Assembly (NCBI GenBank): GCA_016183065.1
Contig: JACPFF010000016.1
Span: 62,001 to 126,000, forward strand
Source: Deltaproteobacteria bacterium
GTDB lineage: Bacteria > UBA10199 > GCA-002796325 > JACPFF01
Length of the DNA stretch: 64,000 bases
Direction of reading: 5' to 3'
Positions 31,390 through 39,409 of this stretch are shown here, piece by piece. Within the stretch, counting starts at the first letter, position 1. Each line of letters begins with the position of its first letter. The translations under genes and the position numbers were made by a program. The notes below the pieces were generated by a model. That model worked only from the letters and a program-made list of their open reading frames with translations. It did no database searches and was not told the origin of the DNA.

Positions 31390-32894
31390 TTGGCATGAGC
31401 GGGTCCGTATTCTCATCGGTCCAATGGTTAACCGGGACGCGCCCGAGGATCCCGGCATTGCAGACCACGAGGCAGGCATTGCGACCGGTGGCGCCATGGA
31501 TCGTGCAGCACTTCCCCGCGCAGACACGAAGCGCATTTGAGACCTGGCGGGGTCGGAACGCCCCGGGAGAGACCTTGGAAAGCGCGCTTGGCGGCTGGCT
31601 GCACCGGCAGCCTGCGGTCACATCACACTTACCCTTTGCCACGGAATCCTACCGACTCCATGCAGTGCCATTCCGGGACACCCGGGTCGCCGGTGCGCGA
31701 CTCTTCCTGGGCTACGTCCCTCCGACGGAGATCTTTGGAAAGCCGCGCACCGCGCCGATGCTGGAGAGCATACACAACTTTTTCTATGCCATCGAAGGGT
31801 ATTATGTGCTCTGTGGGTTTCCGTCTCCCACGGAACGCAACGATTTTGTCCGGGCGTTCGAGCACAAGACACTCCCCCCCGGGGCGACGTTTCTCCGTCC
31901 GAGTGGCATTCACTTTTTTTCCGGTGGATGGGCCCATGCCGGGGAGATGGTCTGTGATGGGGCGACATGGTCTCTCGCACTCCTCACGCCGCAGGCCTTT
32001 GCGTTCTTTCTTCCGGCGACGCGATATGAAGAGATTGCACCGGCGCAGTTGTATCGCCCAGGGGCGATATCGGAAACAACCGCCAATGGAACGACCTATG
32101 TCTTTCATCCGGTATTGGGGTTCATTGGTTATGAACAACGGGGACATTGCTACCGTCTCTGCCGAGATCCTGACCAGACACCTGGCGCGACCGTGGCGTC
32201 GCATGTGGAGATCTTGCGGCGTCAGCTTGATCCGTACGGCCTGGGACTGACGGTCGATCGACCTCTCGCGACCCAGTTTGTGACCGCCCGTAGCATACTC
32301 GATGAAGCGCTCCATTCGATCGGCGTTTCAACCGTGCGATCGGAGGGAGGGAGGAGCGCCCAGGACATGGCGGCCTTGGTGAGAGAGATCAACCTACGCC
32401 TTGTCAGGGTCCGTCGTGCGGCTGCAGCTCATACGGGAGGATCGACCATGGTCCAGGCCCTGCAATTGGTCCATGCCGGGATCGATGCGTGGCGCCGTGT
32501 GGCCGATGGGACGCCCCGACAGCAGCACCTGCGATTCATCTGGCTCCGTGACGCGGAATCCCTCGAGACCGGATTTGTGGCGAGCCGGGATGAGACATTC
32601 CTCCACTATCAATTGGCGTTGATGGCCCTCGGGCCCGATGCCCTCCCGGATGCGCTCGCTGTCGGTGCGGCAGCCCTGCTGTTGCAACAACTGCGGGGCG
32701 GGGCCTTGGTGCTCGACTATGATACAACCGGTCTGTTGCGTGACGTCCAACTGGTTGACACCCAGATGCTCTTTCCGGGACGTCCGCCATTTTCCGAGGG
32801 TGGTGAAGGGCTCCAGCGGATTGTGATGACCGCCGAGGAGCGCGCAGAGCTCCTCCGCCGCGTGCGGTGCCAGATTCACGAGCGGAGATGTTGA
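31386..32894 (+). CDS. Unrecognised protein coupled to the methyltransferase-like gene
   Basis: A 502-residue predicted cytoplasmic protein with no signal peptide, membrane helix or familiar motif that I can identify. The ATG at 31386 overlaps the upstream stop, indicating translational coupling; another ATG at 31362 would add eight residues. The middle has many aromatic and histidine-bearing stretches (SGIHFFSGGWAHAGEMVCDG), and the C-terminal half is helical and Ala/Leu-rich. It ends six bases before the queA stop on the other strand. A shared substrate with the upstream protein is inferred only from the gene overlap. Confidence 0.7.
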   Translation: MIGMSGSVFSSVQWLTGTRPRIPALQTTRQALRPVAPWIVQHFPAQTRSAFETWRGRNAPGETLESALGGWLHRQPAVTSHLPFATESYRLHAVPFRDTRVAGARLFLGYVPPTEIFGKPRTAPMLESIHNFFYAIEGYYVLCGFPSPTERNDFVRAFEHKTLPPGATFLRPSGIHFFSGGWAHAGEMVCDGATWSLALLTPQAFAFFLPATRYEEIAPAQLYRPGAISETTANGTTYVFHPVLGFIGYEQRGHCYRLCRDPDQTPGATVASHVEILRRQLDPYGLGLTVDRPLATQFVTARSILDEALHSIGVSTVRSEGGRSAQDMAALVREINLRLVRVRRAAAAHTGGSTMVQALQLVHAGIDAWRRVADGTPRQQHLRFIWLRDAESLETGFVASRDETFLHYQLALMALGPDALPDALAVGAAALLLQQLRGGALVLDYDTTGLLRDVQLVDTQMLFPGRPPFSEGGEGLQRIVMTAEERAELLRRVRCQIHERRC

Positions 32895-32900
32895 GACCAG

Positions 32901-33932
32901 TCAGACGACGAACATCGCATCCCCATAACTGAAGAGCCGGTACTGGGCGCGCACGGCTTCGTGGTACGCGCCGAGGAGCGGTGTGCGGCCAGCAAAGGCG
33001 GAGATGAGGAGCATGAGGGTGGTGCGCGGTTGGTGAAAATTGGTGAGGAGGGCGTCGATCATCTGAAAGTCGTCACCGGGCGTGATGAAGAGACGGGTTT
33101 CGCCGGACGTTTGCCGGAGTGCTGCAGAAGATTCGAGGGCACGGACGACCGTGGTGCCGACGGCGACGACGCGGTGACCGGCGCTTTTTGTGGCCTCGAT
33201 CTGTGTCAGCGTCTCGGCGGGGATGTGAAAAAATTCGCCATGCATGACATGTTGCCGGATGTCACTCGCGCGAATCGGTTGGAACGTGTCGATCCCCACA
33301 TGGAGGATCACCGATGCGATGCGGATCCCGCGCGCGCGGCATGCTGCCAGAAGCGCCTCGCTCAAGTGGAGGCCCGCCGTGGGTGCCGCAGCCGATCCCG
33401 GTGTGGTAGCATACACGGTCTGATACCGTTCCCGATCTTCCGGTGTCGGGGTATGCGTAATATAGGGCGGGAGTGGCGTCGTGCCAACGCGTTCGAGGGT
33501 GTGGATGAGTGTGGCGTACGGCTGGTCAAAGCGCACCACGAGTCGGTCACCATCGCGGGATTCGACAACGCCTCTCAGTGTTGCATCAAACGTCAACCTC
33601 ATGCCTGACCGAAACCGCTTGAGCCGTGTCGCAAGGACCATCCAACGCCGTTCATCCGGGGCGTTCGTCAGCGGATGGAGGAGCAGCAGATCTGCGACAC
33701 CGCCGCCAGGGCGGTACCCACGCAGATGAAACGGCATGACCTTCGACGTGTTCACCACAAGAAGATCGCCGGCCTGGAGCAACGCAGGGAATTCACGGAT
33801 CTGTCGGTGTGTTATGGTGCCGCTGTGGCGTCCCAGCACCAGCAGCCGCGAGGCATCGCGTTCCGGCAACGGGGTCTGGGCAATCAGCGCCTCCGGGAAA
33901 GCGTAGTCATAGGCCGAGAGGTCGTGGGTCAT
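32901..33932 (-). CDS. queA: tRNA S-adenosylmethionine ribosyltransferase-isomerase
   Basis: Builds epoxyqueuosine on tRNA by transferring the ribosyl part of SAM to preQ1. Predicted 343 residues from MTHDLSAYDYAFPEALIAQT. Family signatures follow: PLPERDASRLLVL, DLLVVNTSKVMPFHLRG, GSAAAPTAGLHLSEALL, VILHVGIDTFQPIRASDIRQ and the C-terminal NFHQPRTTLMLLISAFAG. The start was chosen from the family N-terminus; the frame is open further upstream into the SpoIID gene. Transcribed after the SpoIID-domain gene on the same strand. Confidence 0.96.
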   Translation of the reverse strand: MTHDLSAYDYAFPEALIAQTPLPERDASRLLVLGRHSGTITHRQIREFPALLQAGDLLVVNTSKVMPFHLRGYRPGGGVADLLLLHPLTNAPDERRWMVLATRLKRFRSGMRLTFDATLRGVVESRDGDRLVVRFDQPYATLIHTLERVGTTPLPPYITHTPTPEDRERYQTVYATTPGSAAAPTAGLHLSEALLAACRARGIRIASVILHVGIDTFQPIRASDIRQHVMHGEFFHIPAETLTQIEATKSAGHRVVAVGTTVVRALESSAALRQTSGETRLFITPGDDFQMIDALLTNFHQPRTTLMLLISAFAGRTPLLGAYHEAVRAQYRLFSYGDAMFVV

Positions 33933-33948
33933 TGTCTCTGAACCGGCA

Positions 33949-35127
33949 TCAATAATGTTTTTCAATGGTTGTTCCTGGATAATAAAAGGACAAAATCTGT
34001 TCGGCGCTTCTGCCCCGGTCCCCCATGGTTTTGGCGCCCCACTGGCAGAGCCCGGCGCCGTGCCCGAAGCCGCGCCCGCGAAAGAGCCAGCCATGGCGCG
34101 TGTGGCGCACGGTGAACCATGTGCTCTTGAGTTGGTCGTAGCCGACAATTTTTCGGAAGGTATTGCTGTTGATCGAAAATGGTTCTCCCTCCGTCTGGAG
34201 TCTCACGTCCGTGACACGTCCCCCGTAGGGGACGGGCATTGCCGTGACTCCGTGAATGCGCGAGACAATGTAACCCGCGGCATCGAGCCGGGATTCGAGG
34301 TCCTCCTCTGTCAACTGCAATGACCACTCGTAATGCGGCGATCGCCGGCAGTACGGGTCGCGTACGGTCCGCAGTTCATGCGCAGCAGATGTCCCCCAGA
34401 TGGTTGTTGGCGACACGGTGGTGCCCCCGCAGCAGCTGTGAAAATAACTTTTCACGATGTGGTGCTGGTGCATCAGGACTGTGCCGTGCGTGGCATGGAC
34501 CGCAGCCGCGATGGCCGCGGGCGGCGTAAAGTCTGGACGATAGACTTGATCCTCGACCGTGGCCAGGACGTCATAGGGCGCACGCGCATCGGTCTGTTCT
34601 TCGAGCCGTGCCATGACATAACTCCGGGCGGCAATGGCCTGCGCCTGCAATGTCGCAGCTGGCCAGCCGGCCTGCATTTCGCCGGCAATGACGCCGAGCA
34701 GATATCGCTCAATGGGAATCTCCTCGATCGCGGTGAGACGGGCATTGGCCGGCGTCTCCCCCGATCGGACGACAAGGACCATGGTCGTGATCGGGAGATT
34801 ATTCAGAAAAAGTGTCCCTGTGGTTGCGGCGCAGAGGAGATGGGTGCCGGTAAAAAAATTGTCATTGACGAGGAAACCGGCGGGCGTCGGCGTTACGTGA
34901 GCCTGCTGTATGAGCCGTGGGTCATCCGGCTGGTCCACGGTGGAGAGGGGAGGCGGGCTGCAAAAGAAGGGAGCGGCCTTCAGGGTAATACCCGTCGCAT
35001 TGTGCACCAACGCGACGCGGATCTGCGGTTGGGGTGCAGACCCCCCGTGGGCGGGGATTCCCCAGCCACCGGCAATCGTCAACATGATGAGGATCATGTA
35101 GCGCGGCATTATAGTGGGGATATACAC
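33949..35127 (-). CDS. SpoIID/LytB-domain secreted protein
   Basis: A 392-residue exported protein with a signal sequence (MILIMLTIAGGWGIPAHGG) and a SpoIID domain. SpoIID proteins are lytic transglycosylases acting on peptidoglycan stripped of stem peptides; LytB-type members enhance amidases. Signatures are IPIERYLLGVIAGEM, LQAQAIAARSYVMARLEE and, near the end, FRGRGFGHGAGLCQWGAKTM followed by ILSFYYPGT. The glutamate in AGEM corresponds to the catalytic one. The start may be the ATG at 35127 or the internal one at 35109. Divergent from the cytochrome operon; queA follows it. Confidence 0.92.
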   Translation of the reverse strand: MYIPTIMPRYMILIMLTIAGGWGIPAHGGSAPQPQIRVALVHNATGITLKAAPFFCSPPPLSTVDQPDDPRLIQQAHVTPTPAGFLVNDNFFTGTHLLCAATTGTLFLNNLPITTMVLVVRSGETPANARLTAIEEIPIERYLLGVIAGEMQAGWPAATLQAQAIAARSYVMARLEEQTDARAPYDVLATVEDQVYRPDFTPPAAIAAAVHATHGTVLMHQHHIVKSYFHSCCGGTTVSPTTIWGTSAAHELRTVRDPYCRRSPHYEWSLQLTEEDLESRLDAAGYIVSRIHGVTAMPVPYGGRVTDVRLQTEGEPFSINSNTFRKIVGYDQLKSTWFTVRHTRHGWLFRGRGFGHGAGLCQWGAKTMGDRGRSAEQILSFYYPGTTIEKHY

Positions 35128-35196
35128 CGTGCCATGGCCACGGCAAGAAAAAGTCTCCCCGCAGGTCTGGCCGTCATGCCACCCATGTTGCCCGAT

Positions 35197-37236
35197 ATGA
35201 CAAACGACCCTGCAAAGAGTCCCCTGCGATGGGGCTTTCTTATCGTTGCGGCGTTCGTGCTCAATGCCTGTTTCTCCCCTTCATCGCGATTTGGTGAAGA
35301 GCCTTCCCCCACTCCTCCCGAGCCGACAGTGACCATTCCGTTTCCCCATCCGGCAGATTATGCCTTGCCGACCCAACATGGGGAGACCGTGAAGGCGTTT
35401 GGATTTACGGCCGATGCCTGTGCTATCTGTCATGGTGCGAGCCTTGAGGGTGAAAGCGGGCCGGCGTGTCGGGACTGTCATGCCACGTACCCGCATGATG
35501 CGGGATGGGCTGCGCCCGATCAACACGGGGCCTTTGTCGGTGAAAACGGCTCGAGTGGGTGTGCCACGCAATGTCACGGGGCCAATCTGGATGGAGGGCT
35601 CTCCGGCACGGCCTGTACCGATTGTCATACCCTTTGGCCGCATGATCAGGCCGGATGGACCGATGGTGCGGTGCACGGCGCGCCCGCACGCACGCTCGGT
35701 CCCACGGCGTGCACGGGGTGTCATCAGACCGACGATCCGCCGGGCGGGTTTACGGGGGTCGACTGTGTCACGTGCCATCCCAGCCTGTTGGCACATTGGG
35801 AGGCCAATTGGCCGGCCGATGGCCATGGGGGGTATGCCCGTGCGGTCGATGTCACCGCGCCCACGGAGTGCGTCTTGTGTCATGGCGCGCAATTGACGGG
35901 TGGCGAGGCATCCTCGGACCCCACACTCTCACCCGCCCCTCCCTGTGCCAGCTGTCACCCCAGCTATCCGGTTGTTCACAGTACGGCCGGATGGGGCACC
36001 GCAAGTGGACACGGTGTGGCAGTCACCAATGCTCTCTATCCGCTGACCCAATGCCAGCTCTGTCACGGTGACTCGTATGAAGGACGCGGCGGTGCACCCT
36101 CATGCTATCAATGCCACGCGAATTATCCGGAACCGCATCTGACGTCTGATGGCACGCAGAATCCCTCGTGGCATGCCGGAGTCCATGGGACAACGCTCTG
36201 GGCGAATGGTGGTGCCGCTGCCACTGGGAAGGCCGCTGCAGCTGTGGCAGGCTGCACGGATTGTCATGGAACACCGCTGACTGGCGGCAGCACAGGCCTC
36301 TCCTGCTACAACAGCGGATGTCATCCGAGTTATCCGCATGCGCCGCCAACGGCGGTGAGTGGTGCGACCTTTACCGATGCGGCATGGGGTGGCGTGGCCG
36401 GGGGGCATGGCAGTTATGTGGGGCTCTCTGCCTTTGTGGGGAAAGTTGCCGTGACAGCCATCGTCGAATCGCAGTGTGCCACGTGCCATCACCTGACGCT
36501 CGAGAGCGAACATGCCCCGTCGTGTACCGGATGCCATGGGCACGATCCGGTGGCCGTCTATCCCCACCCTGAAGGTTGGTATGACAACACGGATGCCCAC
36601 GGTGGACTGCATGGCAGCGTGGTGGTTGCCGCCGGGGGACCGAATGCGGCAAAAGCGGCCGGTTGTCTGACGGCGTGTCATGGCAAAGACGGGGCCTCCG
36701 GGATTGTGGGGAGCGCGCAGGGTTGTCCGCAATGTCACGCCGCGTATCCCCACCTGGCGACGGATTGGACCACGGCGACGAGCACGACCTATCCCGCGCA
36801 CGCGCGCGAGGTCCTCTCAACCCAAAATACCGCGACGAAAAATGATGACCAATTGAATCAACAAAAGTTTTCACAGTGTACCCCCTGTCATGGGGGACTG
36901 GAGACATTTTCTTCTGAAACCTATCCCATCCCGGCCGCATGGCAATCGGGTGAGTCCGGCGTGGTCCGGTGCTATCAGTGCCATTACTATCCCCATACGG
37001 CGTACCTGAGCAATGGGACGTCCCTCGACTGGACCGCAACGCCGGGACCCCATGTGATCGGCGTTGTGCAATGGTACATGAAACAAACTGCGGCACCGGC
37101 GCCGTATGTGGCACAAACGTGTGGCACAGCCGGTGAGAATGTCGTAGGGTGCCACACCGATGGGCCGACGAATGCACAGTTTGTTCCGCCACCAAGTGCT
37201 ATGGAGTACTGCACGCTGTGTCACAAGGTGAAGTGA
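35197..37236 (+). CDS. Multihaem lipoprotein cytochrome c, about 20 haem sites
   Basis: A 679-residue exported lipoprotein: MTNDPAKSPLRWGFLIVAAF then VLNAC, a lipobox with Cys25. I count 16 CXXCH motifs, two CX3CH (CATQCH, CLTACH), one CX4CH (CYNSGCH) and one irregular C-x9-CH. Units recur with spacing CH...YPH...GW...HG, as in Geobacter-type CxxxxCH/CXXCH repeat cytochromes. It is a paralogue of the 39410 gene. First gene of a five-gene operon with a porin, so it is likely an outer-membrane electron carrier for extracellular acceptors or partners. The frame is open far upstream; I placed the start at the ATG giving a standard lipoprotein signal, but ATGs at 35134 and 35176 are also possible. 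Confidence 0.92.
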   Translation: MTNDPAKSPLRWGFLIVAAFVLNACFSPSSRFGEEPSPTPPEPTVTIPFPHPADYALPTQHGETVKAFGFTADACAICHGASLEGESGPACRDCHATYPHDAGWAAPDQHGAFVGENGSSGCATQCHGANLDGGLSGTACTDCHTLWPHDQAGWTDGAVHGAPARTLGPTACTGCHQTDDPPGGFTGVDCVTCHPSLLAHWEANWPADGHGGYARAVDVTAPTECVLCHGAQLTGGEASSDPTLSPAPPCASCHPSYPVVHSTAGWGTASGHGVAVTNALYPLTQCQLCHGDSYEGRGGAPSCYQCHANYPEPHLTSDGTQNPSWHAGVHGTTLWANGGAAATGKAAAAVAGCTDCHGTPLTGGSTGLSCYNSGCHPSYPHAPPTAVSGATFTDAAWGGVAGGHGSYVGLSAFVGKVAVTAIVESQCATCHHLTLESEHAPSCTGCHGHDPVAVYPHPEGWYDNTDAHGGLHGSVVVAAGGPNAAKAAGCLTACHGKDGASGIVGSAQGCPQCHAAYPHLATDWTTATSTTYPAHAREVLSTQNTATKNDDQLNQQKFSQCTPCHGGLETFSSETYPIPAAWQSGESGVVRCYQCHYYPHTAYLSNGTSLDWTATPGPHVIGVVQWYMKQTAAPAPYVAQTCGTAGENVVGCHTDGPTNAQFVPPPSAMEYCTLCHKVK

Positions 37237-37254
37237 TATGTGTGGAGACCAGTG

Positions 37255-38514
37255 ATGAAACAGATTGTGAGGGCGCATTTTCTGATCTGCTCTCTCATGG
37301 TCCTCGGCATGGGACGCCTTGCCGATGCCAAACCGACGCTCAATCTCTGGACCAGTATCGAATCGCAAGTGCGGGGGACGCAGGCGGGGAGCCGTGAGGC
37401 GCCGCTGGAACTCTTTCAGCGTGTGCATGCCACACAGTTGCCCGGTGATGGGATCCTCGATACCTATGTGCAATACGAACGACTGATCGGTCCGGACACG
37501 CAAGATGGAAATCTGTATGTGGCACAATACGAGGCCGCACACATCACCAAAGGTTTTGGGATGACGCTGGGCCGGCAAGTCCTTGCCCGTTCCACCTACG
37601 AGGGCCTCATGGATGGCGCTACGTTCCGGCTGATGCCGTCTGGCGGTCGATGGTCCTTCGACCTCTTCGGTGGTGTCAGTCGCTCGGCGGAATTGGGCGA
37701 CTTCGAAGGGACCCATGGATTGTTGACAGGCGCCACGGGCCGGTGGACGCCGGGCCTGTCGACGGCGTTCAGTCTCACCACCCTCTATCGCCGCGATCTG
37801 CTCAAGAATTCTGCATGGAAGACCAACGGGACACTCTTGGTGGCGCTCGCCGGCAGCCAGAAAATCGGCACGCATCGCGATGCACAGATTTATCTCGATG
37901 CCACATACGATGTCGCCGGCAAGACGGTGCCGGTCGCGACATTGGGGATGCAGTGGCGACCTTCCGGCGTCTTTGCCGTCAATCTGAGTGGCAGTCGGTA
38001 CGATGCAAATCGCCAGCGGACGCAGGCGACGATCTTTTCCCTCTTTGCCGACGACGACATGTGGCAGGGACGTCTCGGTATCGAGTATACGATCGCCCAG
38101 GCCGTGACGGTATTCACGAATTATGATTTTCAGCGCATGGCCGTTGGCGGTGCTACACAGTATGGCCATGTGGCCGAAGTGGGTGTGGAGTGCTCCCTGC
38201 GCAAGCTGCCGGTCGATGGGACGTTGCTCTACCGCTTCATCGATAGTTTTGGCGGGCGGGCGAACGACGTGATGCTGGCGCTGCAGGTGGCGCCATGGGA
38301 CTTTCTGGCCTTTGATGCGCTGACCAATGTCACGCAATATACAAAAATCACCAACAATAATGATACGGCCATTGCCACGGCGCTGGGAGCAACGCTCTTT
38401 CCGACAAAGGCGGTTGCCCTGCGGGTCGGTGGCGAATATTTGCGCAACGACCATTTCAACAGAGAATGGCGTTTTGCGGGGAACCTGACCGTCAACTGGG
38501 ATGCGGTCCAATGA
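37255..38514 (+). CDS. Outer-membrane beta-barrel porin of a cytochrome conduit
   Basis: A 419-residue protein with signal peptide (FLICSLMVLGMGRLADA-K) and then alternating hydrophobic and polar strands typical of a large beta barrel (for example GFGMTLGRQVLARSTYEGL, VTVFTNYDFQRM, LRVGGEYLRND). Located between multihaem cytochrome genes, it matches the pattern of porin-cytochrome complexes in which the barrel insulates a haem wire through the outer membrane. Its stop overlaps the start of the seven-haem cytochrome gene (ATGA). The role is inferred from context; sequence similarity to OmbB or ExtB cannot be judged here. Confidence 0.82.
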   Translation: MKQIVRAHFLICSLMVLGMGRLADAKPTLNLWTSIESQVRGTQAGSREAPLELFQRVHATQLPGDGILDTYVQYERLIGPDTQDGNLYVAQYEAAHITKGFGMTLGRQVLARSTYEGLMDGATFRLMPSGGRWSFDLFGGVSRSAELGDFEGTHGLLTGATGRWTPGLSTAFSLTTLYRRDLLKNSAWKTNGTLLVALAGSQKIGTHRDAQIYLDATYDVAGKTVPVATLGMQWRPSGVFAVNLSGSRYDANRQRTQATIFSLFADDDMWQGRLGIEYTIAQAVTVFTNYDFQRMAVGGATQYGHVAEVGVECSLRKLPVDGTLLYRFIDSFGGRANDVMLALQVAPWDFLAFDALTNVTQYTKITNNNDTAIATALGATLFPTKAVALRVGGEYLRNDHFNREWRFAGNLTVNWDAVQ

Positions 38515-39065
38515 AGCGGCCTTTCGCATATCTGATCGGCATCCTCTGGTGCGGCCTTGCGCTCTCTGCGCCGGCCAAAGAGACGCGCATGCATCTGATC
38601 GACATGTTCGATCATGCAATGCACACCCAGATTTTTGAGGGGGCCGAATCGTTCGATTGTACCCTGTGTCACCGGACAGACGATAGCTACAACCGGGAGA
38701 AGGTCGATCTCCGCGGGTGTCACATGTGCCACAACAATCCGAAGGCCCCGATCCCGGCCAATAACGATTGCTCGATGTGTCACGGGGCGACGGTCCAACC
38801 GATCAGACCGAAGAATCATACCAAGGGATGGCGTTCGATCCATCCCGTCATGGCCAAGCAGGATGCCAAAAACTGTGCCGCCTGTCATCAGGTGGCCTTT
38901 TGCATTGACTGTCATCAACAACGCGATACGGTCCGCCAGACGCGTCACCTCCGGAATTTCCGATTCTTCCATTCCGTCGAGGCCCGGGCCAATCCGGCCT
39001 CCTGCGACCGCTGTCACACGGTCGTCTTTTGCACGAACTGTCATCAACAACGGGGCATCCCATGA
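38511..39065 (+). CDS. Seven-haem periplasmic cytochrome c
   Basis: A 184-residue protein with a signal peptide (MKRPFAYLIGILWCGLALSA) and seven CXXCH sites: CTLCH, CHMCH, CSMCH, CAACH, CIDCH, CDRCH and CTNCH. The pattern of paired sites with scattered histidines suits bis-His haems. There is no lipobox. It is the likely periplasmic partner that hands electrons to the porin-embedded wire. It overlaps both neighbours by four bases. Confidence 0.93.
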   Translation: MKRPFAYLIGILWCGLALSAPAKETRMHLIDMFDHAMHTQIFEGAESFDCTLCHRTDDSYNREKVDLRGCHMCHNNPKAPIPANNDCSMCHGATVQPIRPKNHTKGWRSIHPVMAKQDAKNCAACHQVAFCIDCHQQRDTVRQTRHLRNFRFFHSVEARANPASCDRCHTVVFCTNCHQQRGIP

Positions 39066-39373
39066 GAGGGCGGCGACGCATATTTTGTCTCCTCCTTTGC
39101 GCGGTCGTAGGCGGTGTTGCCTGTGGGAGCGAGCAACTGCAGGGGGAGGACTACGGGGATCTCCTCGTCTCGCCGAGCGGGTTGGTTCTGACGCAGGATG
39201 AGCACGCTGTGGGATGGGGAAAGTCGGATTGCACGCTCTGTCATAATTTCAACAACCTGCATCTCGTGGACCAGACGAACACGGGGATCAATGTCACGGC
39301 CATTCAGGACCTTGTTTTTTCCGACGGACTCGATAGTTGTGCTGTCTGTCATGGCACGAATGGCGTTGAGTAA
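39062..39373 (+). CDS. Small two-haem lipoprotein
   Basis: A 103-residue lipoprotein: RRRIFCLLLCAVVGGVAC gives a lipobox with Cys21. It has two haem sites, CTLCH and CAVCH, separated by about 37 residues with extra histidines (HNFNNLHLVD). It overlaps the seven-haem gene (ATGA). Probably an accessory subunit of the conduit. Confidence 0.88.
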   Translation: MRGRRRIFCLLLCAVVGGVACGSEQLQGEDYGDLLVSPSGLVLTQDEHAVGWGKSDCTLCHNFNNLHLVDQTNTGINVTAIQDLVFSDGLDSCAVCHGTNGVE

Positions 39374-39409
39374 GGATGTCGCTTTGTGCTGCAGGCGGAA
39401 TATGGTAAC

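Noticed and set aside
34333..35196. An N-terminal extension of 288 codons on the first cytochrome
   Set aside because: It runs antisense through the SpoIID gene; the lipoprotein signal at 35197 defines the real start.
36871..38619. A 582-codon reverse frame opposite the cytochrome and porin genes
   Set aside because: It spans parts of two clear genes and has no signal peptide or domain.
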